Assembly: GCA_963816975.1 (NCBI GenBank)
Contig: CAWFMD010000004.1
Span: 186,001-250,000, forward strand
DNA: 64,000 nucleotides
Source: DASRIA01 sp963816975
GTDB lineage: Bacteria; Actinomycetota; Thermoleophilia; Solirubrobacterales; JBBDJG01
Direction of reading: 5' to 3'
The notes beneath the pieces were generated by a model. That model had not been told where the DNA came from. It saw only the letters and a program-made list of their open reading frames with translations, and ran no database searches. The translations under genes were made by a program, and so were the position numbers. Of the stretch, positions 1 to 9,100 are shown in pieces (position 1 is the first letter of the stretch; each line of letters begins with the position of its first letter).

Positions 1-326
1 AATCGCCGGAAGGTCTCGGGGTCGCGGACGGCGACGTCCGCCAGCATCTTCCTGTTGACGTCGATCTCGGCGAGTCGCAACCCGGCCATCAGGCGGCTGT
101 AGGTGAGGCCCTCGCGGCGCGCGGCCGCGTTGATGCGCACGATCCACAGCGAGCGGAAGTCGCGCTTGCGGGTGCGCCGGTCGCGATACGCGTAGGCGTC
201 CGACTTCATCACCTGCTCCTTGGCGCGGCGATAGCTGGAGTGCTTCTCGCCCCGGTATCCCTTTGCGCGCTCGAGCACCGTGCGGCGCTTCTTGCGCGCA
301 TGCACCGAGCGCTTCACGCGGGTCAT
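1..326 (-). CDS. rplT: 50S ribosomal protein L20 (partial, C-terminus cut by window edge)
   Basis: Bacterial L20 binds 23S rRNA early in large-subunit assembly and in many bacteria represses its own operon. The ATG at 324-326 opens a very basic protein starting MTRVKRSVHARKKRR, followed by the typical aromatic/basic segment (KGYRGEKHSSYRRAKEQV) and an RSLWIVRINAAAR-type helix. About 108 of the expected 115-120 residues are visible, so only the last few lie outside the window. The start codon overlaps the rpmI stop by four bases (ATGA), implying translational coupling. Conserved order infC-rpmI-rplT supports the call. Confidence 0.97.
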   Translation of the reverse strand, partial: MTRVKRSVHARKKRRTVLERAKGYRGEKHSSYRRAKEQVMKSDAYAYRDRRTRKRDFRSLWIVRINAAARREGLTYSRLMAGLRLAEIDVNRKMLADVAVRDPETFRR

Positions 327-532
327 CGCGCGCCCTTTCCGCCGGCGAGCAGCCTGTTCACCTCGGTGCGGTCGGAGTCGCTGACCTCCACCGGCCGGCC
401 CAGGCGCCGCTTGCGCTTCGGGGGCTTCTTGCCCAGGTTGTGCGAGGTGAACGCGTGACGCGCCACGAGCTTGCCGGTGGCGGTCTTGCGGAAGCGCTTT
501 TTCGCGCCGGAATGAGTCTTCATCTTGGGCAT
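323..532 (-). CDS. rpmI: 50S ribosomal protein L35
   Basis: This is L35, a small basic protein of the large ribosomal subunit. The 69-residue product starts MPKMKTHSGAKKRFRKTATG, the family signature, and ends in GGKGAR. The frame stays open far upstream, but the conserved MPKMKTHSG start at 530-532 fixes the N-terminus. The stop overlaps the rplT start (ATGA). About 230 bases without a gene separate it from the acetyltransferase upstream, so it may have its own leader. Confidence 0.97.
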   Translation of the reverse strand: MPKMKTHSGAKKRFRKTATGKLVARHAFTSHNLGKKPPKRKRRLGRPVEVSDSDRTEVNRLLAGGKGAR

Positions 533-762
533 CGAGGCTCCGCTATTGAAGCAGATGGGCGCTCTTGGCCGGAACAGTGGGGGGAACCGGCGCGGTCCCA
601 GTCGGCGAGGCGTATCTTCGCTGTGCCTGAGGCAGCGGAGGCCGGGCTGACGGAAGGTGGCGGCCGCGAGGCCCGCCAAGGAGGCGCACTTTCCGTGGCA
701 GGGGGCCCGCGGGGGTCGCAACAAGAATGGTTCGCCTCCGCGGGCCGGCCCGGCTTCTCCGA
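533..762 (-). other. 230-bp non-coding leader before rpmI-rplT
   Basis: No convincing gene lies between the acetyltransferase stop and rpmI. In other phyla the infC-rpmI-rplT operon carries an L20-binding leader at about this place, so an autoregulatory RNA is plausible. I could not match a known leader by eye. The stretch is very GC-rich with several short inverted repeats and no clear T-tract terminator. Function here is inference from position only. Confidence 0.3.
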
Positions 763-1278
763 TCACTCGGCCGATTCACGCAGCGGCGCTGCGCGGCGGA
801 AGATCGCGAACTCCGCCAGCGCACCCTTGAACTCGCGCAGCTCGCGCCGTCGCTCCGTGTAGCCGCAGCGCCGCGCGACCGCGAGCGACGCCTCGTTTTG
901 GGGAGAGACCACGAGCTCGACGGCCGCCAGCGAGAGGGCGCCGAACGCGAGACCGCTGACCAGGTCGACCGCGCGAGCGGCGATTCCGGTGCGCCGGGCG
1001 TCCGCCGCCACCCAGTAACCGGCGTCCGCGTGAGGCTCGGGCAGCTCGTGCAGCCGCAGCGCGGCCGCACCGACCACGCGATCGTCGGCGGTCCGTACCG
1101 CTACCAGGTGCAGCGCCGTCCCGCGCTCGCGCTCGACCGCGGCCAGTGCCATCCAAGCGCGCGCATCCTCCAGCGTGTACGGCGCCGGCACGTTGGTCCA
1201 GCGCGCGATCTCCGGGTCCGCGCAGATCCGCGCGATCCGGCCGGCGTCGCCGTCCGCCGGCGGGCGCAGGCGAACCAC
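763..1278 (-). CDS. GNAT-family N-acetyltransferase (RimJ/RimL-like)
   Basis: A 171-residue GNAT enzyme that would transfer acetyl from acetyl-CoA to an amine; the target is unknown. It has the RimJ/RimL layout: VRLRPPADGDAGRIARI at the N-terminus, a VVGAAALRLH strand, AGYWVAADARRTGIAARAV (acetyl-CoA pyrophosphate loop, R-x-x-G-I-A) and a C-terminal NEASLAVARRCGYTERR helix typical of ribosomal-protein acetyltransferase relatives. It lies 44 bases after infC on the same strand, inside what is normally an uninterrupted infC-rpmI-rplT operon. A ribosomal or translation-factor substrate is an attractive but unproven idea. Confidence 0.85.
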   Translation of the reverse strand: MVRLRPPADGDAGRIARICADPEIARWTNVPAPYTLEDARAWMALAAVERERGTALHLVAVRTADDRVVGAAALRLHELPEPHADAGYWVAADARRTGIAARAVDLVSGLAFGALSLAAVELVVSPQNEASLAVARRCGYTERRRELREFKGALAEFAIFRRAAPLRESAE

Positions 1279-1322
1279 GTCGTCCGCGAGCCCACCGGGC
1301 GGCAGCGCGAGCGCCGTCGGGG

Positions 1323-2078
1323 CTACCTCGCCTGCCGGGACTGCTCCGGCGCGGGTTCCGCCGGTGCCGTCTTTGCCGCGGCAGGTGCGGCGTCCTGCGG
1401 GGCCGTGCCGTCCTCGGCGGGCGCAGCGGCCTCCGCGGGCGCCTCCGCCGCCGCGGCCGCCGGCTCTGCGACGGCGTCCCCCGCCGGAGCGGCCGCAGCC
1501 TTCTCCGCCGGGCGCTCGGCCTTGCGGGCGGGCGCTTTCACGGGCGCCATCACCATGATCATGTTGCGGCCTTCCTGGTTCGGGCTCTGCTCGATCGTGC
1601 CGAACTCCGCGAGCTCGTCGGCGACCTTGCGCAGCAGCGCCTCACCGCGCTCGGGGTGTGCCATCTCGCGCCCTCGGAACATGATCGTGACCTTCACCTT
1701 CTGACCCTGCTTCAAGAAGCGCAGGATGTGGCCCTTCTTGGTCTCGTAGTCGTGCGTCGCGATCTTGGGCCGCAGCTTCATCTCACGGATGGTCACCTGC
1801 TGCTGGTGCTTGCGCGCGGCCTTCTTCTTCTGCTCCTGCTCGTACTTGTACTTGGAGTAGTCGAGCACCCTGCACACCGGCGGTCGCGCCTCGGCCGCGA
1901 TCTCGACCAGGTCGAGGTCGCGCTCACGCGCGTAGTCGAGCGCGTAGTCCACCTTCACCACGCCGACCTGCTCTCCCTTCTCGTCGATCAGCCGCACCTC
2001 GGGCACACGGATCCGCTCGTTGATGCGCGTCGTGTCCCGCTCGGGCGGGCGCCGATCGAACCTACGCGGAATCGGCAC
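1323..2078 (-). CDS. infC: Translation initiation factor IF-3 with Ala/Pro-rich C-terminal tail
   Basis: IF-3 binds the 30S subunit, prevents premature 50S joining and checks initiator tRNA. The N-domain (INERIRVPEVRLIDEKGEQVG), the linker (YEQEQKKKAARKHQQQ) and the C-domain (KVKVTIMFRGREMAHPERG) are all present. The start is GTG at 2076-2078. The IF-3 fold ends near residue 180; about 70 further residues are almost entirely Ala, Pro and Glu, making the protein 251 residues instead of the usual 170-200. A similar tail occurs on L19 in this window. Upstream are a likely promoter and a hairpin leader. Confidence 0.97.
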   Translation of the reverse strand: MPIPRRFDRRPPERDTTRINERIRVPEVRLIDEKGEQVGVVKVDYALDYARERDLDLVEIAAEARPPVCRVLDYSKYKYEQEQKKKAARKHQQQVTIREMKLRPKIATHDYETKKGHILRFLKQGQKVKVTIMFRGREMAHPERGEALLRKVADELAEFGTIEQSPNQEGRNMIMVMAPVKAPARKAERPAEKAAAAPAGDAVAEPAAAAAEAPAEAAAPAEDGTAPQDAAPAAAKTAPAEPAPEQSRQAR

Positions 2079-2149
2079 TAGCTAGTCACGCAGTCGTTGC
2101 GCGCGTAGTGAGGAGAAGGCGATGTGGTGAAAGGGCAAAGGCAGGGAAA

Positions 2150-2191
2150 GGGCACGCGGCAAACGGCTAGCGCTGCGGTCGAAAAGTGCCC
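2150..2191 (-). promoter_or_regulatory. Hairpin in infC leader
   Basis: On the minus strand GGGCAC (2191-2186) can pair with GTGCCC (2155-2150), and the second arm is followed directly by TTTCCC. The structure lies between the putative infC -10 box and the start codon, so it could be an attenuator or a binding site for translational control of infC. Only the complementarity is seen; the function is inference. Confidence 0.35.
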
Positions 2192-2204
2192 GTCATTGAG
2201 AGCG

Positions 2205-2210
2205 AGTATA
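2205..2210 (-). promoter_or_regulatory. Putative -10 box for infC
   Basis: TATACT on the minus strand, about 130 bases before the infC start and just after the thrS stop. AT-rich boxes are rare in this GC-rich DNA. No matching TTGACA-like -35 at 17-bp spacing is present; a TTGACG sits only 13 bp upstream. A separate infC promoter is therefore likely but not certain. Confidence 0.4.
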
Positions 2211-2225
2211 GCGCCGGGGGTGACG

Positions 2226-4145
2226 TCAAAGTGCCTCACCACGGATTCGATCGGCAGAGGCCGAAAGTGGCATTAGCCCGAGGTCTCCCTGACCGTGCCG
2301 CCGCACGGAGACGCCCGCGGCCTCCAACTCCTTGTCGCCCACGACCAGCATGTAGGGGACCTTCGAAAGCTCGGCGTCGCGGATCTTCCGTCCCACTGAT
2401 TCGGAGCGGTCGTCGAGCGCCACCCGCACGCCCGCGGCGCGCAGCTCCCGCTCGACACGCTGCGCGTACTCGGCGTGGCGATCGGCGATCGGGAGCACCT
2501 TGGCCTGCACCGGCGCGAGCCACACCGGGAACTCGCCGGCGTGATGCTCGATCAGGATGCCCAGGAACCGCTCGATCGAGCCGAGCAGCGCGCGGTGGAT
2601 CATCACCGGAGTGCGCTGCTTGTCGTCCGAGTCGGTGTAGGTGAGGCCGAACCGCTCCGGCATGAAGAAGTCGCACTGGCACGTCCCGCACTGCCAGCTG
2701 CGCCCCAGCGCGTCGGTGATGTGGAAGTCGATCTTCGGCCCGTAGAAGGCGCCGTCGCCGGGGTTCACCTGGTACTCGCGCCCCATCCCCTGCAGCGCAT
2801 CCGCCAACGCCCGCTCGGCCATCTCCCACTGATCGGCGGTGCCGATCGACTTCTCGGGGCGCGTGGACAGCTCGACGCGCACGTCGCCGAACCCGAACAG
2901 CGCGTACAGCTCGTCGATCACCTCGGTGATGGCGCGCGCTTCGGGGACGATCTGCTCCTCCGTGCAGAACACGTGCCCGTCGTCCTGCGTGAAGGCGCGG
3001 ACGCGCAGCAGCCCGTGCAGCACGCCCTCGCGCTCGTTGCGTGTGCACAGGCCGAACTCGGCGAGCCGCAACGGCAGCTCGCGGTACGAGTGGCGGCCCG
3101 AGGCGTAGACCAGACACGCGCCGGGGCAGTTCATTGGCTTCAGCGCGAACTCGCGGCCGTCCCCGTCGCCGGACCGCGTGAAGAACATGTTCTCGCGGTA
3201 GTTGTCCCAGTGGCCGGAGCGCTTCCACAACTCGACGTCGAGCACGTGCGGCGTCCGGATCTCGTCGTAGCCCCGGCGCTCGATGTGCTCGCGCAGCACC
3301 CGCTGGATCTCGTTCACGACGATCATCCCGTTGGGCAGGTAGAAGGGCATGCCCGGCGCCTCCTCGCGCAGCACGAACAGGCCCAGCTGTGGCCCGAGCC
3401 GGCGGTGGTCGCGGGCCCGCGCCTGCTCCAGCATCTCCAGGTGGCGCTCGAGGTCCTGCTGCGACAGGAAGGCGGTGCCGTAGATCCGCGTGAGCATCTT
3501 GTTGCGCTCGTCACCGCGCCAGTAGGCCCCGGCGACCGACAACAGCTTGAACGCCTTGATGCGCCCGGTCGAGGGCGCATGGGGACCCCGGCAGAGGTCC
3601 GTGAACGGCCCGTTGCGGTAGAGCGACACGGTCTCCACGCCCTCGTTTGCGACCAGGTCGCGAATCAGCTCGACCTTGTAGTCCTGGCCCTCGTCCTCGA
3701 AACGCCGCCGCGCGTCCCCGACGGGCAGGTCGGTGCGCTCGAACGGCTCGTCCGCGGCGACGTGCTCACGCATCCGGTCCTCGATGCGGCCGAGGTCGTC
3801 GTCGGAGACCTTGACGCCCTCCGGGAACTCGAAGTCGTAGTAGAAGCCGTTCTCGATCGGGGGACCGATCGAGACCTTCGTCCCCGGATAGAGCTCCATC
3901 ACGGCGGTCGCCATCACGTGTGCGGCGTCGTGGCGGATCAGGTCGAGCGCGGCGGCGCTGCGATCGGTGACCACCTCAACCCGCTGTCCCGCGGGCAGCG
4001 GCGCAGCGAGGTCCAGCGTGTGGCCGTTCACGCTCACCGCCAGCGCGGCCTTCGCCAGGCCCGGCCCGATCGCGCGGGCCAGGTCGGCGCCCGTGGCGCC
4101 GTCGGGGAGTTCCTTGGACGTGTCGTCGGGGAGTGTGACCTTCAT
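2226..4145 (-). CDS. thrS: Threonyl-tRNA synthetase
   Basis: ThrRS charges tRNA-Thr with threonine. All domains are present over 639 residues: an N-terminal TGS domain (MKVTLPDDTSKELPDG), the editing domain with HDAAHVMA and LCRGPHAP metal/editing motifs, and the class II catalytic core with the zinc-ligand motifs MNCPG, DDGH and MIHRALLGS, then the anticodon-binding domain. The frame is open 50 codons further upstream, but the conserved TGS start fixes ATG at 4143-4145. No T-box leader was recognised. The start codon lies inside a perfect 14-bp palindrome. Confidence 0.97.
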   Translation of the reverse strand: MKVTLPDDTSKELPDGATGADLARAIGPGLAKAALAVSVNGHTLDLAAPLPAGQRVEVVTDRSAAALDLIRHDAAHVMATAVMELYPGTKVSIGPPIENGFYYDFEFPEGVKVSDDDLGRIEDRMREHVAADEPFERTDLPVGDARRRFEDEGQDYKVELIRDLVANEGVETVSLYRNGPFTDLCRGPHAPSTGRIKAFKLLSVAGAYWRGDERNKMLTRIYGTAFLSQQDLERHLEMLEQARARDHRRLGPQLGLFVLREEAPGMPFYLPNGMIVVNEIQRVLREHIERRGYDEIRTPHVLDVELWKRSGHWDNYRENMFFTRSGDGDGREFALKPMNCPGACLVYASGRHSYRELPLRLAEFGLCTRNEREGVLHGLLRVRAFTQDDGHVFCTEEQIVPEARAITEVIDELYALFGFGDVRVELSTRPEKSIGTADQWEMAERALADALQGMGREYQVNPGDGAFYGPKIDFHITDALGRSWQCGTCQCDFFMPERFGLTYTDSDDKQRTPVMIHRALLGSIERFLGILIEHHAGEFPVWLAPVQAKVLPIADRHAEYAQRVERELRAAGVRVALDDRSESVGRKIRDAELSKVPYMLVVGDKELEAAGVSVRRHGQGDLGLMPLSASADRIRGEAL

Positions 4146-4156
4146 CACGCGTGATG
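4143..4156. promoter_or_regulatory. Perfect 14-bp palindrome over the thrS start codon
   Basis: CATCACGCGTGATG is self-complementary across all 14 bases and its 3' end on the minus strand is the thrS ATG. It could be a DNA operator, or in RNA a hairpin over the initiation site. No Shine-Dalgarno sequence is visible just upstream. ThrRS autoregulates at its initiation site in E. coli, which makes a translational role thinkable here, but this is inference. Confidence 0.4.
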
Positions 4157-4619
4157 CTAACGGCCGCTCTCGGCGTCCCTCGGAGGCGCAACTTTGCAGG
4201 GACAACGGGGTTCTGGCCCCGGTGAGCAGCGCCACCCGAGGGTGCGCGGGCTCTGATCTAGTGACAGATCGCACGCAGTATTGACGGATCGTCAACCAAT
4301 CCTGCTAGGGTCTCGATTGACGTATCAGTCAACTGGGTAAGCAGCACCGGAACGAGACAACGGACACCGGCCTGCACCGCACGGACCACCACACGGGTGG
4401 CCGCGGCGGGCCGGATTGAGATGACGACGTGGCAACGCCCTTGGGCGAGCGTCGATCTCGCGGGCCACTCGCCCGCCGGACCCCGGAAGCGGCCCACAGG
4501 CCGTGGAAGGGCCAGACGCAGCCGTCCATAGGCACACCGCAAAGAAGGAGGTGACTGCTCGGACGAACGCTGCGCAGAGGGAGAGAGGCCGACCACTGAC
4601 CACGACATGAGGAGGACCA
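4146..4619. other. 474-bp divergent control region between thrS and the Rpf-like gene
   Basis: No gene is recognised here. It holds the thrS start palindrome, two TTGAC/GTCAA palindromes (4281-4295 and 4317-4332), a possible plus-strand promoter (TTGACG at 4281 and TAGGGT at 4306) and then a leader of roughly 280 bases before the Rpf-like gene. Long leaders are common for actinobacterial rpf genes, where c-di-AMP riboswitches of the ydaO type occur, but I could not align this leader to that motif. Confidence 0.5.
4281..4332. promoter_or_regulatory. Paired TTGAC/GTCAA palindromes, possible operator and promoter
   Basis: TTGACGGATCGTCAA (4281-4295) is a perfect palindrome with 6-bp arms. TTGACGTATCAGTCAA (4317-4332) repeats the outer 5-bp arms. 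Starts are 36 bp apart, about 3.5 helical turns. The first could double as a -35 element with TAGGGT at 4306-4311 (spacing 19). Paired palindromes in a divergent region suggest a dimeric regulator such as a TetR- or Crp-type protein; none is encoded next door. Confidence 0.45.
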
Positions 4620-5258
4620 TTGAAGGCCCCCCTGATTGCCGTTCTCAGCGTCGGCGTCGCAGCAGCGGTACCAGCAGTTGCGATCTCGGCGTCAACGCCG
4701 AATGACGTGAAGGCAATTGACCAGGCTCGCACCGCGCCTCCGGCGGGAACGAACCCGCTGAAGCCGGTCGGGCGATTGACAGTGACCAAGACAACCACGA
4801 CACCCGCCGAAGCCCTGCGCCAGCGCAGGTTGGCCCGGCGCTTCCTGAAGCTCAGGAAGCGGCTCAACCGCCTGATCGCGGAGCGCGACGGCCGCAACGT
4901 GCGCAAGGTGCGCGCCCCGGTTCAGCTGCGCTGGTCCGATCGCGGCCTCGTGAGCGCCAACCGGACGCTCGGGAAGCGCATCCGCAGGGTGCGAGCCGAC
5001 CTGCGCGACAAGCGCGCCGGCCTGACACCGGCGGTCCGGGCGACGCTCCGGCGAATCGCCGCCTGTGAGTCGCACGGCAACCCGCGCGCGATCGGAGGCG
5101 GCGGCGCCTACCGCGGCAAGTACCAGTTCTCGTTCGGGACCTGGGCGAGCGTCGGCGGTAAGGGCGACCCCGCGCGTGCATCCGAGGCCGAGCAGGACCG
5201 GCGCGCCGCGATGCTGCTGACACGCAGCGGGCGCGGGCACTGGCCGGTCTGCGGCTAG
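4620..5258 (+). CDS. Exported Rpf/transglycosylase-like protein
   Basis: A 212-residue secreted protein with an N-terminal signal peptide (about residues 1-24) and a basic, coiled-coil-like middle. From residue 144 follows a lysozyme-fold domain: IAACESHGNPRAIGGGG with the catalytic Glu, then YRGKYQFSFGTWASVGG. This matches resuscitation-promoting-factor/transglycosylase-like domains, which cleave peptidoglycan glycan strands. The start is TTG at 4620, preceded by GGAGG at 4611-4615; the spacing of four bases is short but no better start exists. A strong terminator follows directly. The exact Rpf versus generic transglycosylase subfamily is uncertain. Confidence 0.88.
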   Translation: MKAPLIAVLSVGVAAAVPAVAISASTPNDVKAIDQARTAPPAGTNPLKPVGRLTVTKTTTTPAEALRQRRLARRFLKLRKRLNRLIAERDGRNVRKVRAPVQLRWSDRGLVSANRTLGKRIRRVRADLRDKRAGLTPAVRATLRRIAACESHGNPRAIGGGGAYRGKYQFSFGTWASVGGKGDPARASEAEQDRRAAMLLTRSGRGHWPVCG

Positions 5259-5278
5259 TCCGCGACGGCGTACGTGAA

Positions 5279-5306
5279 GGGCCGCGCCGGGAGCGCGGCC
5301 CTTTTT
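5279..5306 (+). terminator. Rho-independent terminator after the Rpf-like gene
   Basis: GGGCCGCGC (5279-5287) pairs with GCGCGGCCC (5293-5301) around a five-base loop, followed by TTTTT (5302-5306). It ends the plus-strand transcript 20 bases after the stop codon and separates it from the convergent hydrolase gene. Confidence 0.92.
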
Positions 5307-5309
5307 CGT

Positions 5310-6131
5310 TCAGCCGCGCGGGTCGCGGCCACGCGCGCCGGTCGGGTGCGCGACGCCGGTGATCTCGCCGATGCAGGCCACCGCGATGTCGGGCCGCGAG
5401 ACCGCGCCGTTCTCGACCGCATGGACGTGTGCCTCCGGCAGCAGCTCAGCGGTCCGCTTCGTCGTTTCCATGAACCAGGGGTTGGTTTCCTCCTCGAGGA
5501 TCCAGAGGCGGTCACCGAGCGCGCGGGAGGTCTCGAGCGCCTCGTCCGAGACCCAGGCGCGCATCCGGGGAACAGCGGCCTGCTGCGGGCACCACTCGGC
5601 GCTGACGTTGACGCGATTGCGCACGGTGTCCTCGTCGAGGCTCGGGTTCGCGGTGGAGATCATGGTGCGCAGCGCCCCGCGATAGTCGGTCTGCATCATG
5701 GACAGGAGCGCCTCGACCACCGAGTCGGAGGCGGCCAGGCCCTCGCCGCCCTCGCCGGCGACGCGGTTCACCGGGTTCGCGGCGACGCACACCACGGCTC
5801 GCACCAGCTCGGGCCGGTTCGCGCCCATCCGCACCGCCCGGTTGGAGCCGTCGCCCATCGTGGCGATCACGACCGGGCCGTCACATGTGGCCTCGATCAC
5901 GGCCGCGAGGTCCGCGACGTCGGTGTCCATGTCGTATGGGCCCCCCGCGCTCGAGCTGCCGGTCCCGCGCATGTCGTAGGTGACCACGCGATGGCGCTCG
6001 GCCAGCAGGCCGATGAAGCCGTCGAAGACCGAGAGCGGCGAGAAGAACTGGTTGGCGACCACCACGTTCGGGCCTGCGCCCCGCTCTTCCCAGTGAAGCT
6101 GCGCGCCGTCGGGCCGGCTGATCACAGGCAT
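5310..6131 (-). CDS. Alpha/beta-hydrolase fold protein
   Basis: A 273-residue alpha/beta-hydrolase-like protein. It shows an N-terminal sheet (GAQLHWEERGAGPNVVVANQFF), RVVTYDMRGTGSSS (strand 4 and oxyanion region) and PVVIATMGDGSNRAVRMG where the nucleophile elbow should be. There the usual G-x-S-x-G is replaced by T-M-G-D-G, so the nucleophile could be Asp, or the enzyme may be inactive. Substrate unknown. It is followed upstream, 32 bases away on the same strand, by the cyclase/ATPase regulator and is probably co-transcribed. Confidence 0.75.
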   Translation of the reverse strand: MPVISRPDGAQLHWEERGAGPNVVVANQFFSPLSVFDGFIGLLAERHRVVTYDMRGTGSSSAGGPYDMDTDVADLAAVIEATCDGPVVIATMGDGSNRAVRMGANRPELVRAVVCVAANPVNRVAGEGGEGLAASDSVVEALLSMMQTDYRGALRTMISTANPSLDEDTVRNRVNVSAEWCPQQAAVPRMRAWVSDEALETSRALGDRLWILEEETNPWFMETTKRTAELLPEAHVHAVENGAVSRPDIAVACIGEITGVAHPTGARGRDPRG

Positions 6132-6163
6132 GCGGAAAAGTTTGGCAGAGCGCTCTGGCCGGC

Positions 6164-9100
6164 TTACGAGACGAACGTCCTGGCGTACTCGGCCAGGTGC
6201 GCCACGCCGAGCCGCTCGAAGTCCGCCACGGCGCGGTCGAGCACCGCACGTCCCTCTTCCTGGCGGCCCGCCTCGTGCAGCACGTGCCCGAGCAGCAAGT
6301 CGGCGATCGCGGCGTCGAGCGGTCGCCCGATGCCCTCCCACAGCTCCCTGGCCTCGGCCATCATGCGCGTTGCCTCCACGGGATCGCACTCCGTCGTGCC
6401 CATCGCCATCAGGGCGGCGGCGCTGCCCACCGGATAGTGCAGGCGGTCGGCCAGGTGCCCGGCCTCCTCCGCGGTCTCGCGGCCCTGCTCCTGCTTGCCG
6501 GCGATCACGAGCGTGATCGCACGCGCGGACATCGCCTCGATGGACTGCGCGATCAGCCCGGCGCGCTCGCACACGTCCAGCGCGCGGTCGAGCTCGGTGA
6601 TCGCGGCGGTGTAGTCGCCGCTGTCGCGCAGCGCGCGGCCGAGCCAGTAGAGAGCCGCGAAGGACACCTCGGACCAGCCCACCTGCTCGGCCAGCTCGTG
6701 CGCGCGGCGACACCATTGCTCCGCGTCCTCCCAGCGCCCTTCGCGCCAGGCCAGCATTCCGCGCAGCACGCACGGATAGCAAAGCTTGCCGACCAGGCCC
6801 TCGCGCTCCGCGAGGTCGGCGCTGGCCTCCGCGGCCACCTCGACCTCGTCCCACGCGGCGCGATAGGCGGCCACCTGGGCGATCGACGATTGCAGCTCGA
6901 CCTGCGCCGGCAGGTCGCCCACCTGCTGCGCGAGCGCGAGCGCCTCGCCGTAGGCCTGCCCGGCCCCGTCGTAGTCGGCTTCCGAGACCTCCAGATGGTG
7001 ACCCAGTGTGAGCAGCGCCCGGATCGTCTCGCCGTCGTCCGAGTCGCGTGCCAGCTCGACGGAGCGCTCCAGGTTCTCGCGCGCCTTCTCCGTGTCGCCG
7101 ATGCGCCCGAACACGCGTCCGAAGATTCCGTGGGCGCGGCTCGCGACGCGCGTCTCCTGGAGCTTCTCGGCGAGCCGCAGCGCCTTCTCCGAGGCGTAGA
7201 TCGCGAGCATGTTGTCCCCTGCGTGCATGTACAGCGACGCCGCCTCCTCGTACAGGTGCACGAGCTCCAGGCTCGGCGGCCCGTCCTTCAAGAGGTTGAT
7301 GCCCTTCTGGTAGCGCTCGATCGCCTGCTTGCGCTCGCCGCGGTTCCACAGGCCCGCTCCGATCTTGCGATGCAGGTCCGCGACGCGCGTCAGGTCCTCC
7401 TGGCGGCGGTGGAACTCGAGCGCCTGCTCCCACAGGTCCACGGCGGTGCCCACGCGGCCCATGCGGAAGGCCACGTCGGCCTGCTTCTCGGTGACACGCG
7501 CGACGGAACCTGGATCGTGCGGGCAGTCGATCTTCTGCGCGGCCTCGTACTGCTCGAAGGCCTCGGGGTTGGAGTAGAGCCTCGCGGCTGCGTCGCCGGC
7601 TCCCTCGAGGTACTGGAGCGCCTTGCGATGGATGGGCTCGGCGTCGATGCCCTCCATGCCGCCCTCGGTGGTGAGGATCGCGGCGCGCCCGAAGTGCTCG
7701 GCCAGCAGCGCGACGACCTCGTCGGTCCGCTCCCCGGCACGGTCCTCGAGGAAACGCCCGATGTCGAAGTGCTTGCGCGCCCGCACCGCCTTGGGCAGCA
7801 TCCCGTAGGCGACGTCGCGGATCAGCACGTGCTTGAACGAGTACTCGCGCTCGCCCGCCAGGCGCACGCCGACGTCGGGCACGATGATGTCCTTCTCCTG
7901 CAGGCTCTGGAGCGCCTCGCGGATCGCGGTCTCGCCCTGTCCGGCCATCGGAAGAGATCCTTCCCAGAACGTGCGGCCCACGACCGCGGCATGCTGGACC
8001 AGCACGCGCTCCGCAGGCTCGAGCGAGTCCAGTCGCGCGGCCAGCAGACCCTGCACCGTGTCCGGGAGCTCGAACAGCTCGCCGCCGCCTTCGTCCGCCA
8101 GGCGGCGGGCCATCTCCTCGGCGAAGAAGGGGTTGCCGCCGGCGCGCTCGGCGACCGCGACGACCGCGTCGCTGTCCTCGCTGCCGCCTCCGACCAGCGA
8201 GACGACCAGCTCGCGGGTCTGCTCGACGGTCAGCGGGTCCAGCAGGATCGAAGTCGCCTCGTGGCGTCCGCCTCCCCACCGCTGCCGCCGGTCGATCAGC
8301 TCGTCGCGCGCCAGGCACAGCAGGATCAGCGGTCCGCGCACCCACTGCGTGAGGTACTCGATCAGATCGAGCATCCCGTGGTCGGCCCAGTGGATGTCCT
8401 CGAACACGAGCACCAGCGGGTTGCGCAAGGCCATCGCCTCGATCACCGAGCGCACCGCCGAGAAGAACACCTCTCGCATGCGCTGCGGGTCCTCGCTCTC
8501 GGACTGCGAGATGTCGAGCGGCGCCTCGATGCCCAGCAAGCGCCCGATCACGGCCGCACGGCGCTCGGGCGGCTCGGCCAGCTCACCGGAGACCTTCATC
8601 AGGGAGTCGACCGCGGCCAGCAGCTTGGCCCACGCCTCCTCCGTGCTGTCGCCGTCCAGGATCCCGGCCTCGGCGCGGATCACCTCGGCCAGCGCCCAGT
8701 ACACGATGCCCGAGCCGTAGGGGAGGCAGCGTCCCTCGCGGAACGTCGGCGCCGGGTCGCGCTGCCCGAGCTGGCGCTCGAGCTCCTGGCGCAGGCGTGA
8801 CTTGCCGACGCCGGCCTGACCGAGCACCGTGACGAGGTGCGCGCGGCGCTCGCGCTCGACGCGGTCGTAGACGGAGCGCAGCAGGTCCAGCTTGTCGGAG
8901 CGCCCGACGAGCGGAGTCTCGCCGAGGCTCGAGCGCCGCGCCGAGGCCTGGCGCGCGAGCACGCGCTCGGCCTCCCAGGCCGGGACGGGCTGGGCCTTGC
9001 CCTTCAGCGTGAGGGGCTCGAGCTCCGTGTACGTGATCGCCTGGCTGGTCGCGCGGAACGTGCGCTCCCCGACGGTCACGCTGCCCGGCTGCGCCGCGGA

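Noticed and set aside
4333..4619. ydaO-type c-di-AMP riboswitch before the Rpf-like gene
   Set aside because: Such riboswitches occur before actinobacterial rpf genes, but I could not find the conserved blocks in the leader; position alone is not enough.
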